Part shown: one piece after another, positions 1 to 9,400 of the stretch
How positions within the stretch are numbered: position 1 is the first letter of the stretch
Layout of the letters: every line of letters begins with the position of its first letter
Source: Chitinophagaceae bacterium
GTDB taxonomy: Bacteria; Bacteroidota; Bacteroidia; Chitinophagales; Chitinophagaceae
Direction of reading: 5' to 3'
DNA length: 32,135 nt
Assembly: GCA_025351145.1 (NCBI GenBank)
Contig: JANXWM010000110.1
Span: forward strand, 1 to 32,135
Translations under genes and position numbers: made by a program
The notes under the pieces: generated by a model
What the model was told of the DNA's origin: nothing
The model's input: only the letters and a program-made list of their open reading frames with translations
Databases searched by the model: none

Positions 1-28
1 GTTTATTTATTTGTGGAAGTGATTTTTG

Positions 29-277
29 AGCCAGACTCAAGAATAACTATGAAGCTTTACTTGCGTCGCACCCTTATACTGCAGAATATGAGTGAGCCGT
101 GCGAAGATCGAAGTGAAGTGCGTCATTGCGAGGAACGAAGCAATCTCCTGGCAAAACATATATAGTGAATAATGCACGACAAGAGATTGCTTCGGAGGCC
201 TCGCAATGACGAAGAATAATCCGAACGTACAAGAGTGCGACGCAAGGAACGATCAGAAAAGAAATAAAAGCCGGGTA
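29..277. repeat. Inverted-repeat element E1 (19-bp arms 61-79 degenerate and 227-245 perfect), outer right end AGCCGGGT followed by A-tract
   Basis: Left arm ttgcgtcgcacccttatac, right arm gtacaagagtgcgacgcaa; interior contains nested hairpin 121-211. Confidence 0.85.
121..211. repeat. Nested hairpin repeat inside E1 (CGTCATTGCGAGGAACGAAGCAATCTC / GAGATTGCTTCGGAGGCCTCGCAATGACG)
   Basis: Inverted repeat read directly; different sequence family from the E1 arms. Confidence 0.8.
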
Positions 278-307
278 CAAAAAAATAAAAATGATTAACA
301 GATAAAG

Positions 308-1813
308 ATGAATATATCATTGCTCGTCATATTACCATTACTTACTGCGATTGCGCTATTGTTTTGCAAAGGCCTGAAACAGGTAAGAACTGTTTCGCTA
401 ATCGGGGCTGTTGCGCAATTAGCGCTGGCTTTTTTGGTGCTCATTTTATACTGGAATGAGCGCTCAGCAGGCAATACAGCGCAAATGCTTTTTGAATTGA
501 ATTATACATGGTTTGCACCTTTACATATTAATTTTCATGTTGGCGTTGATGGTATTTCCATTGCAATGATTGCACTTACTGCTTTCATTGTTTTGGCCGG
601 CGTGTTGATGTCGTGGAAAGAAGACCGCATGCCGAAAGAATTTTTCTTCCTGCTTATTTTATTAAGTGCAGGCGCTTACGGGTTTTTTATTTCACTTGAT
701 CTCTTTACGATGTTCTTCTTTTTAGAAGTTGCAGTAATACCAAAGTTTTTACTCATTGGGATTTGGGGCAGCGGTAAAAAAGAATACAGTGCCATGAAAC
801 TTGCATTGATGTTAATGGGCGGTTCTGCTTTGGTATTTGTGGGTTTGCTAGGCTTGTATTTCAACACAGATATTGGTGGCGGTGTACATACTTTTGATTT
901 GTTGCAAATTTCTCAAATGCATATCCCGGTAGAAGTGCAGAAAATGTTTTTTCCTTTTGCATTTGTTGGCTTTGGAATATTTGGCGCACTGTTCCCTTTT
1001 CATACCTGGGTGCCGGATGGTCATTCATCCGCGCCGACAGCAGCATCAATGTTTCTTGCAGGCATATCCATGAAACTTGGTGGCTACGGGTGTTTGCGGG
1101 TTGCAACTTATCTTATGCCCGATGCGGCGCATGCTTATTCGTGGATCATTGTTTTGCTGGCTACCATTGCAATTATCTACGGTGCCTTCGCTACAATGAT
1201 GCAGAAGGATTTGAAATATATCAATGCTTATTCATCGGTAAGCCATTGCGGGTTTGTGTTGTTGGGTATTGGCATGCTTACGCAAACATCTATCACGGGA
1301 GCAGTAATGCAGATGGTTTCGCATGGGTTAATGACAGCACTTTTCTTTGCCGCCATTGGCATGATATACAACCGTACACATACACGCATGGTTGCACAAT
1401 TAGGTGGACTACTTAAGATGATGCCTTTCATTTCAACAGTATTTGTTATTGCAGGATTATGTTCACTCGGCCTGCCGGGTTTTAGTGGTTTTGTGGCAGA
1501 GATGACGGTGTTTATGGGCAGTTGGCAAAATCCTGATACGATGTACCGCATAGCAACGATACTGGCTTGTGCGTCTATTGTGGTTACTGCGGTTTATATT
1601 CTTCGGGCAGTAGGAAAAACAGTGATGGGGCCGGTAACGGACTCGCACTACTTGAGTTTAAAAGATGCAAGCTGGAATGAAAAATTTGCAGCGGGATTAT
1701 TGATCATTGGCATTGTAGCAATTGGTGTTGCGCCATTCTGGCTGAATGAATTAATAACTCCGGCAACAGATACGATTATGCAGCATGCTGTAAAGCTTGT
1801 AACGATAAAATAA
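308..1813 (+). CDS. nuoM: NADH-quinone oxidoreductase subunit M
   Basis: 501-aa multi-TM protein with typical proton-translocating oxidoreductase motifs (LLIGIWGSGKKEYSAMKLAL, FPFHTWVPDGHSSAPTAASMFLAG); followed by nuoN. Confidence 0.96.
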   Translation: MNISLLVILPLLTAIALLFCKGLKQVRTVSLIGAVAQLALAFLVLILYWNERSAGNTAQMLFELNYTWFAPLHINFHVGVDGISIAMIALTAFIVLAGVLMSWKEDRMPKEFFFLLILLSAGAYGFFISLDLFTMFFFLEVAVIPKFLLIGIWGSGKKEYSAMKLALMLMGGSALVFVGLLGLYFNTDIGGGVHTFDLLQISQMHIPVEVQKMFFPFAFVGFGIFGALFPFHTWVPDGHSSAPTAASMFLAGISMKLGGYGCLRVATYLMPDAAHAYSWIIVLLATIAIIYGAFATMMQKDLKYINAYSSVSHCGFVLLGIGMLTQTSITGAVMQMVSHGLMTALFFAAIGMIYNRTHTRMVAQLGGLLKMMPFISTVFVIAGLCSLGLPGFSGFVAEMTVFMGSWQNPDTMYRIATILACASIVVTAVYILRAVGKTVMGPVTDSHYLSLKDASWNEKFAAGLLIIGIVAIGVAPFWLNELITPATDTIMQHAVKLVTIK

Positions 1814-1819
1814 AAATGA

Positions 1820-3235
1820 ATGATGGGAATTGATTTTTTTATATTGATGAAACAGGAGTTGTTAATAGCACTCATCATTTTTATTTTGCTTTTTATTAAA
1901 GTAGGCAGCAAAGAATGGAAGAATGAGCAGGTGCTGAATATTGTAAATGTTTTATTGCTGATCAATTTTGCTGCAGGATTTTTTGGCAACAAAGAAGGCA
2001 TGCTGTTCAATGATATGTTCAAAACAAACCAACTGATTGTTTTGGAAAAATGCACACTTAATCTTGGTGTATTCATCATTTCATTACAGGCCTATTCCTG
2101 GTTAAAGAATCATAAACATGTGCTGGAGTTTTATATGTTGCTGTTGTGCACTTTGCTTGGCATGTTCTATATGATCTCCAGCGGAAACCTGTTAATGTTT
2201 TATTTAGGTTTAGAACTTTCAACTATTCCTTTAGCAGCATTGGCCAACTTTGATCTTGAAAAAAGAAAATCATCTGAGGCGGCATTTAAACTGATCATGT
2301 CTTCTGCATTTTCATCAGGGTTATTGTTGTTTGGTATTTCTATGATGTATGGAACTGCGGGTACGGTAAACTTTACCGAACTCTCCCAACACCTTGATGG
2401 CAGTGAATTACAGCTATTCGCCTTTATACTTTTATTTGCAGGGTTTGCTTTTAAAATATCAGTGGTTCCATTTCATTTGTGGACGGCAGATGTGTATGAA
2501 GGTTCACCCGTTGCCATAACTTCTTATCTATCGGTTATCTCTAAAGGTGCATTCATTTTTGCTTTTGTTGCAGTGCTGTACACCGTATTCAAACCACTTG
2601 CGGATATATGGTACAATATGCTGTTTTTGCTGAGTGTGCTCACTATGGTGATTGGAAATTTATTTGCTATGCGGCAGAATAATTTAAAACGTTTCCTTGC
2701 ATTTTCTTCTATAGCACAGGTTGGCTTTATACTGGTTGGTATTTCAGGAAGTTCGCAGGCAGGTACGGCATCTGTTATTTATTTTATACTCATTTATATT
2801 TTCTCCAACCTTGGAGCTTTTGGCGTAATTGCTTTGGTGAGTTCGTTAACTGGTAAAGAAGGGATAGAAGATTATAAAGGTTTTTATAAAACAAATCCAT
2901 TGCTTACCTGGGGATTAACGATTGCTTTGTTTTCGCTTGCGGGTATTCCGCCAACGGCTGGTTTCTTTGGCAAATTCTTTTTAATAATGGCCGGTGCAGC
3001 AAAGGGAAATTATACATTGATCATTATTGCCGCACTTAACATGATCGTTTCACTTTACTATTATTTGAGGGTGGTAAAAGCCATGTTCATGGATAAGAAT
3101 GATCAGCCAATTGAAAAGTTAGTTATCAATAATTATTCAAAACTGGCGTTGGTTATTTGTGTGGGTGGTATTGTGTTAACAGGTTTTGTAAGCTGGATTT
3201 ACGATTACATTTATTCATTAAGCACGGGTTTCTAA
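1820..3235 (+). CDS. nuoN: NADH-quinone oxidoreductase subunit N
   Basis: 471-aa multi-TM protein, VPFHLWTADVYEGSPVAITSYLSVISKGA and SLAGIPPTAGFFGKF motifs; directly downstream of nuoM. Confidence 0.96.
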   Translation: MMGIDFFILMKQELLIALIIFILLFIKVGSKEWKNEQVLNIVNVLLLINFAAGFFGNKEGMLFNDMFKTNQLIVLEKCTLNLGVFIISLQAYSWLKNHKHVLEFYMLLLCTLLGMFYMISSGNLLMFYLGLELSTIPLAALANFDLEKRKSSEAAFKLIMSSAFSSGLLLFGISMMYGTAGTVNFTELSQHLDGSELQLFAFILLFAGFAFKISVVPFHLWTADVYEGSPVAITSYLSVISKGAFIFAFVAVLYTVFKPLADIWYNMLFLLSVLTMVIGNLFAMRQNNLKRFLAFSSIAQVGFILVGISGSSQAGTASVIYFILIYIFSNLGAFGVIALVSSLTGKEGIEDYKGFYKTNPLLTWGLTIALFSLAGIPPTAGFFGKFFLIMAGAAKGNYTLIIIAALNMIVSLYYYLRVVKAMFMDKNDQPIEKLVINNYSKLALVICVGGIVLTGFVSWIYDYIYSLSTGF

Positions 3236-3291
3236 TTGTAGTTTTGTATTGAAAAACTACAAACCAAAAACTATAGACTACAAACTTCCAA

Positions 3292-3678
3292 ATGGCTATA
3301 AATAAGAATCATGAGTTTGAAGATTTGGATGGCGTAAAATGCGCCATCGTGGAAAAGAGTGCAACTCCCCACCGTGTTGCCTTTCTTAAAAATATACTGG
3401 AATACAATCGGTATAAAGTTATTGTGGTGGCAAGTCCGCCACCGAAAGCTGCGCCTGCAAAACCTGTGGCACCAACTGTTGAAGAAATACCTGAAACTCC
3501 TGCTGTGCCTGCACCCGAAACATTTACCATTGGCGTTACAGATGTTACTTTTAACCCAACCAATGCAATTTTTGGAAGGTTGCTGAAAGCACCGAAAGGC
3601 CATGTAATTACACTTGCCTACTGGAACCAAAAAGAAAAGGAACCGCATGATGAAGTTCCTTATTTTGATAAAAATTGA
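3292..3678 (+). CDS. Conserved hypothetical protein with Pro/Ala-rich linker
   Basis: Intact 128-aa ORF downstream of nuoN; overlapping alternative-frame ORFs look spurious. Confidence 0.75.
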   Translation: MAINKNHEFEDLDGVKCAIVEKSATPHRVAFLKNILEYNRYKVIVVASPPPKAAPAKPVAPTVEEIPETPAVPAPETFTIGVTDVTFNPTNAIFGRLLKAPKGHVITLAYWNQKEKEPHDEVPYFDKN

Positions 3679-3703
3679 TAACAGGTTTAAAGCTTTTATC
3701 CGC

Positions 3704-3781
3704 AGCCAAAGCTCAATTCATATTCTGCAGATGAAAGGATTGCGACGCAACGATGATGCCATAAAAAACTACAGCCGGTAT
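3704..3781. repeat. Degenerate relic of the right half of the arm-repeat family
   Basis: AAAGCTCAATTCATATTCTGCAGATGAAAGGATTGCGACGCAACGATGATGCCATAAAAAACTACAGCCGGT; outer half resembles the E2 right flank (gcgatgccatagaaaacttaagcccggt). Confidence 0.6.
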
Positions 3782-3796
3782 ACAATAATGCTGCCT

Positions 3797-4552
3797 TTAC
3801 AAATTCGCTTTATGCTGGCTGCCATCCACGGAAATACAGGAACCGGTTACCCAGCTTGCCCTTGATGATGCAAGAAAAACCGCAACATTGGCCACCTCTT
3901 CCGCTGTGCCCATTCTGCCTGCGGGTATCGTACTCTGTACATATTTATACATAGGCGGGTTCTGCTCTTTTGTTTTTGCCCATATACCGCCTTCAAATTC
4001 GATGGCACCTGGTGCAATTACATTCGAACGTATCCCTTTTGTAGCCAGCGAAACGGCAAGCGATTTTGAATAACTTATCAGTGCTGCTTTTGCGGCACCA
4101 TAGGCGGGCAACGGCCCGCCCTCCAAACCTGCAATGGAAGAAGTAAATAAAATGCTTCCGCCGCCGGCTTCTATCATCCATGGAATTACTTTTTGTGTGG
4201 CCCTTACTGATGCGAGTATATCTACATTCAAACTTTTTTCCCAGTCGGCAAATGTATCGCCCATCGCAAAGCCCGATACGTTATTTACCAGCACATCTAC
4301 GCTGCCGAGCTGCTGTTTTGCGCTATCTAAAAAAAATTCAAGCGCCTCTCCGTTTTTTACATCGCAGGTGGCTGCATAAATGTTTACGCCTTTTGTTTTC
4401 AGCTCAGCTTCGGCTGCAAGCAGCTGTGCTTCTTTTCTTGCGCAGATGGCTACGTTGGCTCCTTCGGCTGCAAACATCAGCGCAATGGCTTTGCCAATTC
4501 CCCGGCTTGCACCAATTACTACTACGTTCTTTTTGTTGAGGTATAAATCCAT
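3797..4552 (-). CDS. SDR family oxidoreductase
   Basis: GASRGIGKAIA Rossmann motif, NNVSG, active-site YGAAKAAL; 251 aa. Confidence 0.95.
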   Translation of the reverse strand: MDLYLNKKNVVVIGASRGIGKAIALMFAAEGANVAICARKEAQLLAAEAELKTKGVNIYAATCDVKNGEALEFFLDSAKQQLGSVDVLVNNVSGFAMGDTFADWEKSLNVDILASVRATQKVIPWMIEAGGGSILFTSSIAGLEGGPLPAYGAAKAALISYSKSLAVSLATKGIRSNVIAPGAIEFEGGIWAKTKEQNPPMYKYVQSTIPAGRMGTAEEVANVAVFLASSRASWVTGSCISVDGSQHKANL

Positions 4553-4669
4553 AGCATTACATTTAAAAGAGTTATTTAAAAATCAATTCTCAAAATTGTT
4601 TACGCAATATATTGAAAGAAATGTAGCAGCAGGCAATCAACGTTTGTTATAAAATTAAATTCATTGTTA

Positions 4670-5131
4670 GCCAGGCTGCTGAATGAGTATGAAGCGTTCC
4701 TTGCGTCGCACACTTGTACTGAAGTAGTTTTATTCAGCTTTCAACAGCCCTGCACTAACGGGTTGCCACTGTGCAGTTGAAACAAATTTTCCTCATTACA
4801 TGCAAATACCGTTACACAGATTAGCTATTACGTTAATACTGGATAAAAAAAGGCCCGCCTTAAAGCGGGCCCGGGCCTTGCGGCCCTGGTCAATCATCGG
4901 AAGTCTGCAACCATCGGAATGATAAAAGAATCCAATGCGACCAAAAATTTTCGGTGGTAACTAAAGCCTAAAATATAAAACAATAATAGTGCCCGGTATG
5001 AAAGCGCGAAACTTAACTTAATTAAACTGGATAATTGGATTAAGATCGACTATAAGACTCTTTCGCCATAAAAACAGAATGTACAAGAGTGCGACGCAAC
5101 AGGCGATGCCATAGAAAACTTAAGCCCGGTT
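4670..5131. repeat. Inverted-repeat element E2 (arms 4701-4719 and 5081-5099), 361-bp interior
   Basis: ttgcgtcgcacacttgtac / gtacaagagtgcgacgcaa; outer ends ccaggct and aagcccggt. Confidence 0.88.
4845..4871 (-). terminator. Rho-independent terminator-like hairpin (minus strand) inside E2
   Basis: Minus strand GGCCCGCTTTAAGGCGGGCC followed by T7; preceded by GGGCC-GCAA-GGCCC hairpin (4873-4886). Confidence 0.8.
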
Positions 5132-5248
5132 AATAAATACTGTCTTTTTTAAAACTTACTGCTAAAACTAACTTATGATAAGGGGATATTTTTATTAAGG
5201 AAGACTGCCCGATAGATACTAAAATAGCCCTTTTGAACGTATATGATT

Positions 5249-5279
5249 TTGAACAAAACTATTTTCTGCCTTACTTTCG
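5249..5279 (+). promoter_or_regulatory. Bacteroidota-type promoter upstream of the PorV-like gene
   Basis: TTG (5249-5251), 20-nt spacer, TACTTTCG (5272-5279). Confidence 0.5.
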
Positions 5280-5294
5280 CCGTAACAAGAACTT

Positions 5295-6485
5295 ATGAAG
5301 TACCGGTTTAAGCTGTTTTTTTTATTCCTGTGTGGGTTCCTGGCTTTGGTGGGGGCAAATGCGCAGTTCAGAAAATACTCCAATGAGTTTCTGAATATTG
5401 GTGCAGGGGCCCGTGGTTTGGGAATGGGTGGTGCACAGGTGGCAAGTACTGAAGATGGTAATGCCGGTTACTGGAACCCGGCAGGTTTGGTTTATGTGTA
5501 TGAGCACCCCGCCATATCGCTGATGCATGCGGAATATTTTGCCGGCATTGGCAAATACGATTACCTGAACGGGGCTTTTCCGCTGAATGATAAATTTAAA
5601 ACGCTCGGTATTTCCCTGCTTCGTTTTGGTGTAGATGATATACCCAATACGCTTTACCTGGTAGAGCCAGATGGTTCTATTAATTACAACAATATACAGA
5701 GTTTCTCTTCGTCTGACATGGCCTTTGTACTTTCTTACTCCCAACTATTTAAAGATGACGACCACAAGCAGGTAAGCTGGGGCGCCAATACAAAAATCAT
5801 TCACCGCAAAGTAGGCAGCTTTGCGCAGGCCTGGGGCTTTGGGTTTGATCTTGGTTTGATGTACAAAACACCCACCTGGAGATTGGGCGTTGCTGCAAGA
5901 GATGTAACCACCACTTTTAATGCGTGGAGCTTTTCATTTGATGACAGGGCCAAAGAAGTTTTGTATCTTACCAATAATGATATACCTGTAAAATCAACAG
6001 AGCTTACAGCGCCGCAATTGGTTTTGGCAGGAGCTTATAACTTTGCATTTGGCGACAAATTTCATTTGCTTGCCGAAGCGGATATGAATATGACATTTGA
6101 CGGAAAACGCAATACGGCAATCAGCAGCAGCCCTATTAGTATTGACCCGAAGTTCGGGCTTGAGGCCAATATAAATGATGTGTTGTTTTTAAGGGCAGGA
6201 GTTTCTAATTTTCAGCAGGCATTGGCAGACGGCGATACATTGAACCAGAAAAAAGTATGGATTTACCAGCCAAGCCTGGGCGCTGGTTTTAAGATTGGCA
6301 ATGTAGCTATTGATTATGCATTTACTAACCTGGCGAACCAGGGAAACCCATTGTATTCTCATATATTTTCTATTCGTTTAGACCTGATGCCAAAAGATGC
6401 GGAAAGTAAAAAGAGGGGTAGTTTCCCCCAGTTACCGAGGGCTGAAAAACAAACAAAACAAAAGGGGTATTACCCGGCACCATGA
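5295..6485 (+). CDS. PorV/PorQ family type IX secretion outer membrane beta-barrel protein
   Basis: Signal peptide; NEFLNIGAGARGLGMGGAQVASTEDGNAGYWNPAGL motif; overlaps the PorU-like gene by 4 bp. Confidence 0.85.
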   Translation: MKYRFKLFFLFLCGFLALVGANAQFRKYSNEFLNIGAGARGLGMGGAQVASTEDGNAGYWNPAGLVYVYEHPAISLMHAEYFAGIGKYDYLNGAFPLNDKFKTLGISLLRFGVDDIPNTLYLVEPDGSINYNNIQSFSSSDMAFVLSYSQLFKDDDHKQVSWGANTKIIHRKVGSFAQAWGFGFDLGLMYKTPTWRLGVAARDVTTTFNAWSFSFDDRAKEVLYLTNNDIPVKSTELTAPQLVLAGAYNFAFGDKFHLLAEADMNMTFDGKRNTAISSSPISIDPKFGLEANINDVLFLRAGVSNFQQALADGDTLNQKKVWIYQPSLGAGFKIGNVAIDYAFTNLANQGNPLYSHIFSIRLDLMPKDAESKKRGSFPQLPRAEKQTKQKGYYPAP

Positions 6486-9400
6486 GAAAATTTGTATTGA
6501 TATTGATCTTGTTGTTTACTGCGCATTTTGTGCAGGCGCAGCTATTGAACAATGAATGGATAGACTACAGTAAAACCTATTATAAATTTAAAGTGGGTAC
6601 AACCGGGCTGTACCACATTAATCAAAATGTGCTTTCATCTAACGGGTTGGGGAATATACCTGCTGAACAATTTCAGCTTTGGCGCAATGGGGAGCAGGTT
6701 GCTTTGTACACCAGTGTTTCAACGGGGGTTTTACCTGCGGGTGGTTATATAGAATTCTGGGGAAAAAGAAATGACGGAAAACCAGATAAGGCATTGTATA
6801 AAAATGGTGCTAACCAGTTATCTGATGCATTGAGTTTGGAAACAGATACAGCCAGTTATTTTTTAACGGTAAATACAGCAGGTAATAATTTTCGGATTGC
6901 GGATGCAGTAAATGATGTAGCAAATAATACGTTGGCTCCCGAACCTTATTTTTTGTACGATTACAGGTTAGATTATCAACAAAGGATAAACTGGGGTAAG
7001 CCTGTATATTTTGGTGAATATGTTTATTCGTCTACTTACGATTTGGGCGAATTTTGGGCAAGCAATGAAATTTATCCTTTGAACCCGATGCAGTTGGTTA
7101 GTGATACTTTACATGTCGCCTCAAACGGGCCTGATGCAACTTTGCAGGTAAGTTTTGTAGGTAACTCATTTTTAGGAAGCAACCGCATTGTAAAAGTTGA
7201 TGTAAACGGAACAAACGTTATGAGCAATAAATTGACTACAATCAATGCAATTGTTTTTAATGACACTTTCCCCCTTTCGCTTATCAGCAATAAAAGCGTT
7301 GCTAATTTTAGTTTTATCAACGGAAATGGCGACTTGAATGACAGGATGGCTGTAGGTTTTGTTGATTTAAAATATCCCCGGCTTTTTGATTTTGGGGCGC
7401 AGCAAAATTTTGAATTTACACTTCCTGCAAGTGTGCTGGGCAATTACCTTGAGGTAAGTAATTTTAAATGGGGTAATTCGGTTGCCCCTGTTTTATATGA
7501 TCTTACAAATAACAAAAGATATACAGCAAATACAGCACAGGCAGGTATTTTAAGATATGCATTGCCCGCAAGTGCAACAGACAGAAAATTAGTTTTGGCA
7601 AGTGAAGATGGATCAAACCTGAATATCATAAACAGTTTAATAAAACGCAATTTTACAGATTACACCAACAGCAGTAACCAGGGGGATTATCTGATTATTT
7701 CCAATAAAATATTGTTTGGCGCTTCAACTGCTATAGATGAATACAGGCAATACAGGAACAGCACAGCAGGAGGGAGTTTTAATGCAAAGATTGTTGATAT
7801 AGAAGAGATAGTTGATCAGTTTGCTTATGGTATTAAGCTGCATCCATTGAGTATAAAAAACTTTTTAAAGTTTGCCCGCAGTAAATTTACTATTGCACCA
7901 AAGTTCGTTTTTTTAATTGGGAAGGCTGTTACTTATAATGAATACAGGGAGAATGAAAACTCCCCATTTGATAATAAGCTAAACCTTGTACCCACTTTTG
8001 GCTGGCCGGCTTCTGATAATTTACTTGCTTCAGATAATTATGCACCTATAGCAGCAACTCCAATTGGAAGGCTTGCAGCAATTTCCCCGGAAGAAGTACA
8101 AGCGTACCTAGGTAAAATAAAAACATACGAGCAGGCGCAACAAAGCACTGTACAAACTATAGACAGCAAGGCCTGGATGAAAACGATGGTACATGTGGTA
8201 GGTGCAAATGACCCATCTCTTGATTACCTTGGATCTTATCTTAACAGCTACCGGGATACCATTCAAGGGCCATTGTATGGAGCAAATGTTACTACATTCA
8301 GCCGGCTTACTACTGGTCCGGAAACACCATTGACCAATGCTTTAATGGCCCAGCTTTTTAATAACGGAATCAGCCTGTTGAATTATTTCGGTCATTCCGC
8401 AGCAACCGCTTTGGATTATAATCTTAATTCCCCCGAACAATTCAGCAATTACGGCAAATACCCTGTTTTTTTAGTGAATGGCTGTAATGCAGGGAATATT
8501 TACTCTTTTGATACTTCAAGGCTTTCTCAAATAACATCGCTTTCAGAAAATTTTGTTTTTGCAAAGGATAAAGGTGCCATAGCATTCATTGCCAGTTCGC
8601 ATTTTGGTGTGGCTAATTATTTAGATGAATATAACAAAGCGTTTTATTCGTCACTTGCGGGACCCGGATACAGCCAGGGAATAGCAATAAACATGGAGAG
8701 TGCGGCGCTGCGTTTAATCAATAACAAATACCTGGATTCTACAACCAGGTACCTTCATGCGGAAGAAAACGTATTGCATGGGGATCCTGCTTTAAAAATT
8801 AACCCTCACAGCAAACCGGATTTTGTAGTAGAAGATTCAAAAGTTATTATTGATCCTGCTTTTATTTCTGTCGCTGATAATTCCTTTAAAATAAAAGCGT
8901 ATTTCTATAATATCGGAATGGCATTAAAAGATTCGGTGTCTATCCTTATTAAACGGCAATACCCTGATGGATCAATGGTTACCTTAGTTGATAAAAAAAT
9001 AAAATCACTGACATTTATTGATTCTGTTTTGCTTACGGTGCTCATCAATCCCGCTAAAGATATAGGCACCAATAAGCTTATTGTAAGTGTAGATAATAAA
9101 AATGAATTTGATGAACTAAGTGAATTAAACAATACTGTTACTAAAACATTTGAGATTTATGAAGATGGCCTGAAGCCCATTTATCCCTATAATTTCAGTA
9201 TTGTAAACAGGAGCAATATTAAACTCACGGCATCTACCGCAAACCCCCTAATGACACTGAAGCAGTATGTAATGCAGATAGATACGACCGAGTTATTTAA
9301 TTCGCCGCTGCGGTACAGTGAAACCATCACTTCAGTGGGTGGTGTACTGGAATTTAATCCCGGTATCAGTTTCACAGACAGCACTGTTTATTACTGGAGG

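Noticed and set aside
74-320. Minus-strand ORFs 74-280 and 123-320 (68 and 65 aa)
   Set aside because: They lie within the E1 inverted repeat and its nested hairpin; translations such as ILRHCEASEAISC are typical of read-through of dispersed repeats, not real proteins.
3233-3290. Repetitive AAACTACAAACC/GTAGTTTT stretch after nuoN
   Set aside because: Short low-complexity hairpin, no strong terminator structure or recurrence.
4180-4539. Long plus-strand ORFs antisense to the SDR gene, and similar antisense ORFs elsewhere (1090-1416, 15055-15585, 19889-20257)
   Set aside because: Fully antisense to well-supported genes or crossing element arms; no family recognition or start context.
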